DNA of 64,000 bases from CAVRRZ01 sp963723745. Lineage in GTDB: Bacteria > Actinomycetota > Actinomycetes > Mycobacteriales > Geodermatophilaceae. A program made the position numbers and the translations under genes. Positions 25,701 to 34,002 of the stretch are shown here, piece after piece. The stretch is from the NCBI GenBank assembly GCA_963723745.1, contig CAVRRZ010000003.1, positions 124,001 through 188,000 on the forward strand. Direction: 5' to 3'. The notes under the pieces are model-generated. The model saw only the letters and a program-made list of their open reading frames with translations, was not told where the DNA came from and ran no database searches. The first letter of the stretch is position 1. Every line of letters begins with the position of its first letter.

Positions 25701-26905
25701 TGCCGGCCGCGGTCGAGGCCGGTGACGGCATGGTGCTGGTCCTGTCGACGAACTCGACGGCGACCGGTGCGGCGCCGGCCGGCTGGACCCCGGCGGGCAG
25801 TCGGCTCTCCGGCAGCGGCCCGAACACCCAGGTCTTCGAGCGGGTGGCCACCGCCGGCGACGCCGGCGATCCGGTCACCGTGGCGCTGTCCGCCCGCGCG
25901 AAGGTGACGCTGCAGCTGGTCGCCTACTCCGGTACCGCGGCCGACGGACCGGTCGCCTCGGTGACCAGCTCCGCGCGCCCGGCGGGCACCTCGCACCCGA
26001 CGCCGTCGGCCACCGCTACGGCCGGGCAGTGGGTGCTGTCGGTGTGGTCGGACAAGTCGGCGTCGGCCCGTACCTGGACCGCTCCCGGCGGGGTGACCGT
26101 CCGTAGCAACCTGGCGGGGGTCGGCACCGGCGACGTCGCCACCCTGCTCGCCGACCGCGGGCCGGTGGCCGCCGGTGCCGTCGGCGACCGCACCGCCACC
26201 GTTCCGGCGACGAGCACCCGGGCGACCACGTTCACCGTGCTCCTCGCCCCCGGGACGGCCGGGCCGCCGCCGGTCGACGACGGGATCGCGGTGCGCGGTG
26301 CGGCCGGCACCTCGGCCCGCGCGGTGACCTCCGTGGCGCTGGACGTCCCCGCCGAGGTCCAGGCCGGGGACGGCATGGTCCTGGTGCTGTCGACCAACTC
26401 GACGGTGACCGGTGCGGCTCCCGCGGGCTGGACCGAGGTGGACAGCCGGCTGTCCGGTTCCGGCCCCACGACCCAGGTGTTCGAGCGGGTGGCCGCGGCC
26501 GGTGACGCCGGCGACACCGTCACCGTCGCGCTGTCGGGCCAGGCAAAGGTGACCGTGCAGCTGCTCGCGTACTCGGGCACCGCGGCCGACGGCCCCGTCG
26601 CCTCGGTGACCAGCGCCGCCCGAGGGACCGGCACCTCCCACGCGACACCGGCGGCCACCGCGGCGGCCGGTGAGTGGGTGGTCTCGGTCTGGTCGGACAA
26701 GGCGTCCGCTGCGCGGTCCTGGACCGCGCCGGGCGGGGTGACCGTTCGCACCAACCTGGCCGGTGTCGGCTCCGGCGACGTGGCGAGCCTCGTGGCCGAC
26801 ACGGGACCGGTCGCCGGCGGCTCCGTCGGCGGCCTGACCGCCACCGTCTCGGCGTCGAGCACCCGCGCGACCGCCGTCACCATCGTCCTGGCGCGGGAGG
26901 GCTGA
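22754..26905 (+). CDS. Giant secreted propeller-malectin-PKD surface protein (paralog 1 of 3)
   Basis: 1383 residues. Signal peptide MRRYWQLLCTAVVTAVVVPL ending near TASAAG. Residues about 30-480 form a beta-propeller-like region of repeated GDRVVVAGSF / GGAFSTVNG units (DUF5122/delta-60 type). About 550-645 is a malectin-like carbohydrate-binding domain (TVDVRLYMADRDP to GNPVVSAIEIVE), and 655-870 a conserved region starting ARWFDGTTAGT. About 875-957 is a PKD domain with a CTELTC pair. Then come two copies of an unrecognised ~205-residue module (about 962-1168 and 1177-1382). There is no sortase signal or C-terminal anchor. Likely exported and bound to the EPS made by the neighbouring operon. 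ATG 22754 was preferred over 22718 because it directly begins the signal peptide. Confidence 0.85.
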   Translation: MRRYWQLLCTAVVTAVVVPLCVVPGTASAAGVAHGGVVATVPGTQTPHILDGTVHDIVEVGDRVVVAGSFTQVQQSPGNGGAAVDRRYVFAFDPVSGAIDEAFDPVVNGEVRALAAGAGDTVYVGGAFSTVNGETRRRLVQLSMSTGERPTAWVTPTINAPVNDLAVSGGRLYAAGDFTLVAGQPHGGLVALNPTRGWRTAYLGVDVALNHNWPDNGGVGEEHARAPVGVDTIDVTPDGTRMIAIGNFREADGLERDQVAMIRLGATTATVDPDWRTRAFEPACYFWSFDSYVRDVQFSPDGSYFGIVTSGGGNPGTMCDTLTRWETNATGDDVAPTWAAFSGGDSLFSVEITGTALYTGGHQRWMNNDNGRDFAAAGAVPRAGISAHDPRTGVPLAWNPGRHPRGVGAEALLATADGLYVGMDTPYIGNRRHLRPGLAFFPLAGGATAPSESTGSLPANVYVGGPLSPVPGAESGEVLHRVNVGGPEIAATDGGPAWSADEGADNPLRTSGGLVTDRGPAPTIEPSVPATTPAAVFEDERASLGIPLGPPGQTWSFPVAAGTTVDVRLYMADRDPATPNIQNRLFNVSLEGVTRLNFFDINADVGHDVGTVKVLQVTPEDGTVDLGMHTLIGNPVVSAIEIVESVPGTPLPTGVDDVLARWFDGTTAGTDQSAPAGGLEWSRVRGAFMAGDQLIYGYPAANGDYSLHRRSFDGAAFGAATVLDPYNDPAWSDLLTGTWWFDVIPNFYRGMAPTFHGQLRTVSSMVLDDGRLYFTRTGFPGLYSRPFSVDSGIVGERQRTEVATGFADVAGAFLSGDRLHWADRSTGELRSAPWNGGSPDPAVSVVEGGPAVDGRSWATRALFVGPGENPDVPNVPPTAEMAADCTELTCEFSSAGSEDSDGTIESYEWTFGDGGTSDEADPSHTYAEAGTYQVELAVTDDVGARVTATEQVVVSEAPDGAAIAVRGTAGVSARGVTSATVTVPAAVEAGDGMVLVLSTNSTATGAAPAGWTPAGSRLSGSGPNTQVFERVATAGDAGDPVTVALSARAKVTLQLVAYSGTAADGPVASVTSSARPAGTSHPTPSATATAGQWVLSVWSDKSASARTWTAPGGVTVRSNLAGVGTGDVATLLADRGPVAAGAVGDRTATVPATSTRATTFTVLLAPGTAGPPPVDDGIAVRGAAGTSARAVTSVALDVPAEVQAGDGMVLVLSTNSTVTGAAPAGWTEVDSRLSGSGPTTQVFERVAAAGDAGDTVTVALSGQAKVTVQLLAYSGTAADGPVASVTSAARGTGTSHATPAATAAAGEWVVSVWSDKASAARSWTAPGGVTVRTNLAGVGSGDVASLVADTGPVAGGSVGGLTATVSASSTRATAVTIVLAREG

Positions 26906-26990
26906 CCGGGCGAGACCGCGGCGCGACGCCGCCGACAACCCACACGTCCGGCCCGATCGGGCCGCACGACTCCCACGGGGGGAAGCACAG

Positions 26991-29900
26991 ATGCACAGGT
27001 TCTGGAAGTCGTTGAGCGCGGTGGTCGTCACGGCCGTCGTCCTGACCCTGGCGGTGTTCACGGGCACGTCGTCCGCGGCCACCACCACGGCCGGAGGGGT
27101 CGTGGGGGACGTCCCGTGGAACCGGACGCCCTACGTCCTGAACAACAAGGTCTTCGACATCGCCGAGGTGGGCGACCGCATCGTCGTCGTCGGCTCCTTC
27201 ACCGACGTGCGCAACGCCCCCGGCAATGCGGGCGGGACGGCCTACGCGCAGCGGGGGGTGTTCGCGTTCGACCCGGCCACCGGGGTGATCGATCCGAACT
27301 TCCTGCCGCAGATCAACGGCAACGTCAACGCGGTGCTGGCCGGGCCGGGTGGCACGGTCTACCTCGGTGGGTCGTTCACGAGCGTCAACGGCAACACCGT
27401 CGGCAACCGCAACCTCGTGCAGCTGTCGATGGCCAACGGCCAGCGGGTGACCACCTTCCGGGCGCCGGCCATGAACGGCCTGGTCAACGACCTGGCGATG
27501 GCGGGCGGTCGGCTGTACGTGGGCGGCTTCTTCAACCTGATGGGCGGCGCCGAGCACGGTGGCCTGGCGACGCTGAACGCCACGACCGGCGCCGTGGACG
27601 AGTACATGGGCGTCGACGTCTCGGTGAACCACAACTGGGACGGCACCGACAACACCGCCCGCACGCCGGTCGGCGTCGACAAGTTCGCCGTCACCCCTGA
27701 CGGGTCCAAGCTCGTCGTCATCGGCAACTTCAAGCGCGCCGACGGCCTCCAGCGGGACCAGGCGATGATCGTCCTGCTCTCGCCGGGCGGCGCCGTGGTC
27801 GACCCCGACTGGCGGACGACGCGCTACGAGCCCGCCTGCTACTCGTGGGCCTTCGACCACTACGTCCGCGACGTCGACATCTCTCCGGACGGCTCGTTCT
27901 TCTCCATCGCCACCTCCGGCGGCGGTGTGTTCGGCACGCTGTGCGACAGCATCACCCGCTGGGAGCTCTCCGACACCGGCCAGGACGTCCAGCCGCGCTG
28001 GGTCGAGTACACCGGCGGTGACTCGCTGTTCTCCGTCGAGATCACCGAGGACGCGGTCTACACCTCCGGCCACCAGCGCTGGATGAACAACGCGTTCGGT
28101 CGTGACTTCCCCGGCGCCGGCGCCGTCCCGCGGCCGGGCATCTCCGCGCACGACCCGCGCTCCGGCGTGCCGCTGGCCTGGAACCCGGGCCGTCACCCGC
28201 GCGGTGTCGGGGTCGAGGCGATGCTGGCCACCGACCGCGGTCTCTACATCGGCATGGACACCAAGTACATCGGCAACTTCGAGTACTGGCGTCCGGGCTT
28301 CGCCTTCTTCGACTTCGCCCAGGGCGCCCCGCTGGCGTCCGATGACTCCGGAACGCTGCCCGGCCACGTGTACCTCGGCGGGAGGCAGACACCGTCGTCC
28401 GGGGGCGGCGACACCGGAGAGGTGCTGCACCGCGTGAACGCCGGCGGCGCACAGATCGCTGCACTCGACGGCGGACCGGCCTGGGCGGCCGACACCTCGA
28501 CGACCAGCCCGCTGCGCAGCTCCGGGAGCAACAGCGCCTCGTACCCCCCGGTGCCGGTCGTCGACGGCAGCGTGCCGGCGACCACGCCCACCGCGGTGTT
28601 CAGCACCGAGCGCTGGGACCCGAGCTCGGCTCCGGCGATGACGTGGAACTTCCCCGTCGCGGCCGGGACGACCGTCGACGTCCGCATCTACCTGGCCAAC
28701 CGGTGCACCTGCACCAACGACCCGGGTGAGCGGCGCTTCGACGTCTCGGTCGAGGGCGCGGTCGTGCTCGACGACTACGACATCGCCGGCGACGTCGGGC
28801 ACGACGTCGGCACGATGAAGTCCTTCCGCGTCACGAGCGACGGCACCGTGAACATCGCCTTCGGGCACGTCACCGAGAACCCGCTGGTCAACGCCATCGA
28901 GATCGTCGAGGCGACCGACGCGGCCACCGGTCCGATCGGTGTGGACGACGTCGTCTCGCGATGGGTCGAGGGTGGCACCGCGGGAGCCGACACGGCGGTC
29001 GGCGGGGGCGGGCTCGAGTGGAGCCGCGTGCGGGGGGCCTTCATGGCCGGCGACTCGCTGATCTACGGATACCCGAACGCGAACAACCGGTACAGCCTGT
29101 TCACGCGGTCCTTCGACGGCACGTCGTTCGGTGAGCCGACGGAGCTGCTGCCGTACTTCGACCCCGAGTGGCGGGACGTGACCACCGGCTCGGGCTCGAG
29201 CACCTACGGCGGCGTGCTGCCGAACTTCTGGAGCCAGATCTCCTCCGTGAGCTCGATGTTCCTCGACGAGGGCACGCTGTACTACACGCGCAGCGGCCTG
29301 AGCGGGCTCTACGCACGGGGCTTCTCGGTCGACAGCGGCATCGTGGGCGCCGAGCAGCGAACCGTCGTGACCAGCGGATTCGGCGACGTCTCCGGTGCGT
29401 TCCTGTCCGGTGACCGCCTCTACTGGGCGTCGCGGAGCACCGGTGAGCTGCGCAGCACGCCGTGGAACGGCGGGGCGCCCGATCCGGCCGCCGGCACCGT
29501 CGAGGCCGGGCCGTCGGTCGACGGCCGGTCGTGGGCGACCCGGGCGCTGTTCGTCGGCCCGGGCGAGGAGCCCGAGGGCCCCAACCAGCCGCCGACGGCC
29601 GCCTTCACGGCCGAGTGCACCGGGCTGTCGTGCACCTTCGACCCGACCGGTTCCGAGGACCCGGACGGCAGCATCGCCGGGTACGCGTGGGACTTCGGTG
29701 ACGGTGCCACCAGCGCCGAGGCCAACCCTTCGCACACCTACGCCGCCGCCGGTGACTACCCGGTCACGCTGACGGTGACCGACGACGACGGTGCGGCAGC
29801 CCCGGTCACCCAGACGGTGTCGGTGGCCACGCCACCGCCGCCGTCCGCGGCGATCGACCTTCGGGGCGCCACCGGCGTCTCGGCCCGGGCGGTCACCTCG

Positions 29901-31388
29901 GTGTCGGTGCAGGTTCCGGCCGAGGTACAGGCCGGTGACGGCATGCTGCTGGTGCTCTCGACCAACTCCACGGTGACCGGCGCGACCCCGGCCGGCTGGA
30001 CCCTGGAGACGGTCGCGAACCCCGGCACCTCGGTCACCACGCAGCTGTTCTCGCGGACCGCCGGGGCCGGCGACGCCGGCAGCACCCTGACCGTCGAGCT
30101 CAGCGACCGCGCGAAGGTCACCCTGCAGCTGCTGGCGTACTCCGGCACCGACGACGACCTCGTCGCCTCGCTGGCGACCGGCGTCGACGTCGGCGGCACC
30201 TCGCACACCACGCCGGCCTCCTCGGCCGATGCGGGCAGCTGGGTGGTCTCCGTGTGGTCGGACAAGCAGGCGGCGGCCCGCGAGTGGACGGCGCCGGGCG
30301 ACGTCGCCGTCCGCAGCAACCTGGCCGGCGTCGGCAGCGGCGACGTGGCCACACTCGTGGCCGACAGCGGCGCGGCCGTCTCCGGTGCGGTCGGCGGGCA
30401 CACCGCCACGGTGCCGACGGCGAGCAACCGGGCGAACATGCTGACCGTCGTGCTGGCCCCCGAGGGCGAGGACGACGGTGGCACCGTCGATCCCCCGCCG
30501 AACGCGGACCCGGTCGCGGCTTTCTCGTCGTCCTGCTCGGAGCTGTCGTGCACCTTCGACGGGACCGGGTCGACCGACGACGGATCGGTGGTCGCCTACT
30601 CGTGGACCTTCGGCGACGGCGAGGAGGGAACCGGGCCCACGCTCGAGCACACCTACGCCGCAGCGGGGGACTACGAGGTCACGCTGACCGTCACCGACGA
30701 CGAGGGAGCGACGAACAGCGTGACCTCGACCGTGCCGGTCGCCGCGGCGCCCACCGTCGGTGAGATCGGGCTGCGCGGATCGGCCGGCACGTCCGACCTC
30801 CGGGCCACCTCGGTGGCGCTGACCGTGCCCGACGGTGTGCAGGCCGGCGACGCGCTGCTGCTGGTGCTGTCCACCAACTCGCTGGTGACCGGCGAGGCTC
30901 CGGCGGGCTGGACCCAGTCGGGCGTGATCAGCTCGGGCAACTCGCCGACCACGCAGGTCTTCGAGCGGGTCGCCGGTGCCGGGGACGCGGGCTCGGCGGT
31001 CACCGTCGCCCTCAGCGGTCAGGCCAAGGTGACCCTGCAGATGCTGGCCTACGCGGGCACCAGCACGGCGGATCCGGTCGCCTCGGTGACCGCGGGCGCG
31101 ACCGGCTCGGGGACGTCGCACACGACGCCGACGGCTCCGGCCGCCGGCGGCAGCTGGGTGGTGTCGGTGTGGTCGGACAAGCAGTCCGCCGAGCGGCAGT
31201 GGACGGCGCCCGCCGGGGCCTCGGAGCGCAGCAACGTGGCCGGGGTCGGTAACGGTGACGTGGCCACGCTGGTCGCCGACAGCGGTGGCCCGGTGGCGGC
31301 CGGGACGGTCGGCGGGCTGACGGCGACCGTGCCGACGGCCAGCAACCGGGCCACGATGTTCACGATCGTGCTGGCCCCGGCGGGCTGA
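26991..31388 (+). CDS. Giant secreted propeller-malectin-PKD surface protein (paralog 2 of 3)
   Basis: 1465 residues; signal peptide MHRFWKSLSAVVVTAVVLTL ending near SSAA. Same order as paralog 1: propeller (about 30-480), malectin-like domain (about 550-645, with an inserted CTCTND Cys pair), the WVEGGTAGAD region, PKD (about 867-945, CTGLSC) and module copy 1 (about 954-1155). It then has an extra PKD (about 1169-1250, CSELSC) before module copy 2 (about 1259-1465). The alternating PKD-module-PKD-module tail shows unit duplication. It lies 85 nt after paralog 1 in the same direction and may be co-transcribed. A very strong terminator follows. Confidence 0.85.
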   Translation: MHRFWKSLSAVVVTAVVLTLAVFTGTSSAATTTAGGVVGDVPWNRTPYVLNNKVFDIAEVGDRIVVVGSFTDVRNAPGNAGGTAYAQRGVFAFDPATGVIDPNFLPQINGNVNAVLAGPGGTVYLGGSFTSVNGNTVGNRNLVQLSMANGQRVTTFRAPAMNGLVNDLAMAGGRLYVGGFFNLMGGAEHGGLATLNATTGAVDEYMGVDVSVNHNWDGTDNTARTPVGVDKFAVTPDGSKLVVIGNFKRADGLQRDQAMIVLLSPGGAVVDPDWRTTRYEPACYSWAFDHYVRDVDISPDGSFFSIATSGGGVFGTLCDSITRWELSDTGQDVQPRWVEYTGGDSLFSVEITEDAVYTSGHQRWMNNAFGRDFPGAGAVPRPGISAHDPRSGVPLAWNPGRHPRGVGVEAMLATDRGLYIGMDTKYIGNFEYWRPGFAFFDFAQGAPLASDDSGTLPGHVYLGGRQTPSSGGGDTGEVLHRVNAGGAQIAALDGGPAWAADTSTTSPLRSSGSNSASYPPVPVVDGSVPATTPTAVFSTERWDPSSAPAMTWNFPVAAGTTVDVRIYLANRCTCTNDPGERRFDVSVEGAVVLDDYDIAGDVGHDVGTMKSFRVTSDGTVNIAFGHVTENPLVNAIEIVEATDAATGPIGVDDVVSRWVEGGTAGADTAVGGGGLEWSRVRGAFMAGDSLIYGYPNANNRYSLFTRSFDGTSFGEPTELLPYFDPEWRDVTTGSGSSTYGGVLPNFWSQISSVSSMFLDEGTLYYTRSGLSGLYARGFSVDSGIVGAEQRTVVTSGFGDVSGAFLSGDRLYWASRSTGELRSTPWNGGAPDPAAGTVEAGPSVDGRSWATRALFVGPGEEPEGPNQPPTAAFTAECTGLSCTFDPTGSEDPDGSIAGYAWDFGDGATSAEANPSHTYAAAGDYPVTLTVTDDDGAAAPVTQTVSVATPPPPSAAIDLRGATGVSARAVTSVSVQVPAEVQAGDGMLLVLSTNSTVTGATPAGWTLETVANPGTSVTTQLFSRTAGAGDAGSTLTVELSDRAKVTLQLLAYSGTDDDLVASLATGVDVGGTSHTTPASSADAGSWVVSVWSDKQAAAREWTAPGDVAVRSNLAGVGSGDVATLVADSGAAVSGAVGGHTATVPTASNRANMLTVVLAPEGEDDGGTVDPPPNADPVAAFSSSCSELSCTFDGTGSTDDGSVVAYSWTFGDGEEGTGPTLEHTYAAAGDYEVTLTVTDDEGATNSVTSTVPVAAAPTVGEIGLRGSAGTSDLRATSVALTVPDGVQAGDALLLVLSTNSLVTGEAPAGWTQSGVISSGNSPTTQVFERVAGAGDAGSAVTVALSGQAKVTLQMLAYAGTSTADPVASVTAGATGSGTSHTTPTAPAAGGSWVVSVWSDKQSAERQWTAPAGASERSNVAGVGNGDVATLVADSGGPVAAGTVGGLTATVPTASNRATMFTIVLAPAG

Positions 31389-31394
31389 CCGCTC

Positions 31395-31441
31395 GACGGC
31401 TGCGGGCCCCCGACCGATCCGGTCGGGGGCCCGCAGCCGTC
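31395..31441. terminator. Bidirectional terminator between paralog 2 and GH26 gene
   Basis: Perfect 22-bp inverted repeat (31395-31416 with 31420-31441), 3-nt loop, GC-rich with no U-tract. It begins 6 nt after the stop of the plus-strand surface-protein gene and ends 13 nt before the stop of the minus-strand GH26 gene. It is the longest perfect stem in the window. Confidence 0.9.
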
Positions 31442-31454
31442 TCAGGAGCCGGGA

Positions 31455-32441
31455 TCAGGCGGTGAAGCGGCTGTCCCGCGCGATGTCACCGAAGGCGTCC
31501 CACTCGGCATCGGTGGTCAGCGACCACCGGCACTCCGAGTTGGCCTTCACCGTGGGCGGCCGGTTGAAGTAGAACGCCGCGCTCAGGATGTCCTGGTTCT
31601 CCAGGAAGTACTGATGCGCGTTGCGGAGCCACTGCGTCCGCTGCGCGTTGGCGTGGCTGCCGAACTCCGGGAAGGACGCGGCCTTGCCGTGCTTGCGCGC
31701 GAAGGCCAGCAGCGGCTCGCCCAGGTACTCCAGCTGGTTCCACTTGCCGTTGCCGTGGCCGCAGTTGAACCAGTTGTAGGCATCGGCGCCGACGTTGTCG
31801 ACCCAGGCGTCGCCGGGGTACCAGCGGTCGATGTGCCGCGGGTCGCTCGCCTTGGCACGGTAGGACCACGCGGTCATCTGCAGGGTCCACTCGACGTTGT
31901 TCGCGCCCTGCTGGTCGAAGATCGTGACGACCCGGCGCCACGCCTGGATGAACTCCGGTGCGGTGCCCTTCTGGCCGCCCGACGCGGACTCGGGCTCGTG
32001 GTTGTAGGCGACCATGACATGGCCGCCGCGCGCCTTGATGGTCTGCGCCCAGCGGACGATGTCCTTGTACAGCTGCGACCCCGGCTGGGCGGCGGCCACC
32101 TGTCGGAAGGTGGCGCTGCCGGCGTGCACGGTGATCATGCGGGCGACCGGAGGCTTCTTGCTGAAGGTCGAGTACGCGTGGTTGGCCAGGCTCTCGCCCG
32201 AGGCGGCCGACGCCTGCTGGTAGCCCCCCGCTACCGAGCCGAAGTACATGGGCGTGCGGGCGTCGGCGGACTGGCTGACGGTGACCGCCGAGATGACGGC
32301 CGCGCCCGCGGTGAGGCAGGCGAGGAAGGTGCGCCGGACGGACCGGCTGCGCGAGGCCCGGGGACCCGTGGAACGGTGCCGGCCGGGCACGGCGTGCGCC
32401 GGAGGGGCTGCCTGGGGCAGCCCGGAGGGGAGGATGCTCAT
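31455..32441 (-). CDS. Secreted GH26-like beta-glycosidase (mannanase type)
   Basis: 328 residues. A long n-region with SRSRSVRR precedes the hydrophobic segment TFLACLTAGAAVISAVTVSQ, suggesting a Tat/Sec-exported or membrane-anchored protein. The mature part has GH26 hallmarks: VMVAYNHEPE with the putative acid/base Glu (about residue 148), VDNVGADAYNWF, and SFPEFGSHAN with the putative nucleophile Glu (about 259). GH26 members cut beta-1,4-mannan, beta-1,3-xylan or lichenan. Next to an EPS locus it may trim or release the polymer rather than act on food. Its relative at 34003 has lower overall similarity. Confidence 0.78.
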   Translation of the reverse strand: MSILPSGLPQAAPPAHAVPGRHRSTGPRASRSRSVRRTFLACLTAGAAVISAVTVSQSADARTPMYFGSVAGGYQQASAASGESLANHAYSTFSKKPPVARMITVHAGSATFRQVAAAQPGSQLYKDIVRWAQTIKARGGHVMVAYNHEPESASGGQKGTAPEFIQAWRRVVTIFDQQGANNVEWTLQMTAWSYRAKASDPRHIDRWYPGDAWVDNVGADAYNWFNCGHGNGKWNQLEYLGEPLLAFARKHGKAASFPEFGSHANAQRTQWLRNAHQYFLENQDILSAAFYFNRPPTVKANSECRWSLTTDAEWDAFGDIARDSRFTA

Positions 32442-32731
32442 GGGAGGGTGCGTGCTCCTTCTTCCAGTCCGCCGACCGGGTTAGCTGACGGGTTCGGGCC
32501 GGAAGGGTGGCCCTACGACCGCGCCGTCACCGATGACCGCGCCGCCGATTCACCCCGGGAACGATGGGTCCCCGGTTCCTGTCCGCGGGTACGCGATCCC
32601 AGGATTAGGCGGTGACCCGGCGAGTACCCGGACGGTTCCCGGATGACGACTCGCACGAGTCGCGGGGGACCGTAACGCTTTCGTGATCCTTGTGCAGAGT
32701 GAGGCTTGTTGCTGCAGGTGAGAGGGGCGTG
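32442..32731. other. Intergenic region upstream of the GH26 gene
   Basis: No gene found in this 290-nt gap. It must hold the promoter of the minus-strand GH26 gene; GAAGGAG lies about 20 nt ahead of its ATG on that strand. I saw no clear operator or hairpin. Confidence 0.4.
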
Positions 32732-33745
32732 CTAACGGAAGTCGCTGCGCTCGGGCTCTCGGCGGCCCTCTTCTCGGCGGCCCAGTGCCGTGGTGATGAT
32801 GCGGGCGCGCGCCGGCAGCCCGTGCCTGCGGCGGGCGCGCATCCACAGCACCGGGCCGATCACGACCACGACGGCGAGCGTGACCACCATGGTGAGGTCG
32901 CTGAGCCCGAGCAGCTTCAGCCCCGAGGCGAGCAGCACCAACGCCAGGGCCCGCCGGACCAGGCCGCCGGGCGCACGGGAGGACAGGCGGGCCCCGAGGT
33001 AGACGCCCGGGAGGCAGCCGATGAGCAGCGAGGCGGTGAGGTCCAGCCGGAAATCACCGAAGAACAGGTGCGCCACGGCGGCGGAGGCCACGAGAGGCAC
33101 CGCCTGCACCAGGTCGGTCCCGACCAGCGACCGGGCGCTCAGGGCGGGATACAGGGCGAGCAGCGCGATGATGATCAGCGAGCCGGAGCCGACCGACGTC
33201 ATGCCGACGACCAGGCCGCCCACGGCTCCGACGATCACGGTCGCCACCGGTCGGAGTCGGTAGGTGCTCGGCGCGGCCTCGGCCTCCTCGGCCACGGCGT
33301 GCCCCGCCGCGACTGCCGCGCGGTAGGCCGCCCGTCGGCCCCGGGCCACGAGTCCCTGGTACGCGCGGTAGATCAGCCCGGTGGCGGCCAGCAGCAGGGC
33401 GATGCCCAGCGCCGTCTTGGTCCACTGCTGGACGGTCGCGCCGTCGCCGAGGGCCCGGTAGACGAAGACGCCGCAGAATGCGGCCGGCACCGATCCGATG
33501 CACAGCAGCCCGACGAGGCGCAGGTCCACCGTGCCGCGGCGCAGGTGCACGACCCCGCCGACCGGCTTCATCACCGCGGAGACGACGAGGTCGCTGGAGA
33601 CGGCCGCGAGCGGCGGGACGCCGAAGAACAGCACCAGGGCCGGGGTCATGAGGGCGCCACCGCCCATCCCCGTCATGCCGACGACGATGCCGATGACCAG
33701 CCCAGCCACGATCAGGAGCAGATCCAGTTCCACACCGTCCCCCAC
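32732..33745 (-). CDS. TauE/SafE-family membrane permease (sulfite/sulfonate exporter type)
   Basis: 337 residues with about 8 hydrophobic segments. Two inverted halves show the family glycine motifs: GIVVGMTGMGGGALMTPALV in the first and GGLVVGMTSVGSGSLIIIAL in the second. A cytosolic linker (about residues 130-165) separates them, and the C-terminus is basic. The family moves sulfite, sulfoacetate or other small anions. Lying between two polysaccharide hydrolases and near four sulfotransferases, a role in sulfur-anion traffic linked to EPS sulfation is attractive but unproven. GTG at 33733 is an alternative start. Confidence 0.85.
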   Translation of the reverse strand: MGDGVELDLLLIVAGLVIGIVVGMTGMGGGALMTPALVLFFGVPPLAAVSSDLVVSAVMKPVGGVVHLRRGTVDLRLVGLLCIGSVPAAFCGVFVYRALGDGATVQQWTKTALGIALLLAATGLIYRAYQGLVARGRRAAYRAAVAAGHAVAEEAEAAPSTYRLRPVATVIVGAVGGLVVGMTSVGSGSLIIIALLALYPALSARSLVGTDLVQAVPLVASAAVAHLFFGDFRLDLTASLLIGCLPGVYLGARLSSRAPGGLVRRALALVLLASGLKLLGLSDLTMVVTLAVVVVIGPVLWMRARRRHGLPARARIITTALGRREEGRREPERSDFR

Positions 33746-34002
33746 AGCGAGCCTGCCTCGTGCGCCGCGCTTCCGGCGCGCGGCAGAACGCCGCGGGGCA
33801 GGACACTAGGTGCTCGGAACGCTCCGGAGCGCGGCTCCGGTCGCCGTTCTCACCCTCCCGGGGCGTACCCGCCGACGGGGGGATCGGCGGGGCGCGGTCC
33901 GCTCAGCCGGACCGCGACGGCAGGTAACGTGCCCGGCCTGGGCCGGCGGGTCGCGCGGCAGCGGCAGGCAGTGAAGGGTCCGGCACGACCGAAGGCGAGG
34001 CG

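Noticed and set aside
22667..27088. 1473-codon minus-strand open frame opposite surface-protein paralog 1
   Set aside because: Composition (Gly/Arg/His/Val-rich, no hydrophobic core pattern) is that of an antisense shadow; the plus strand has a signal peptide and clear domains.
26877..31121. 1414-codon minus-strand open frame opposite paralog 2
   Set aside because: Same reason as above; antisense of a real secreted protein, no recognisable domain.
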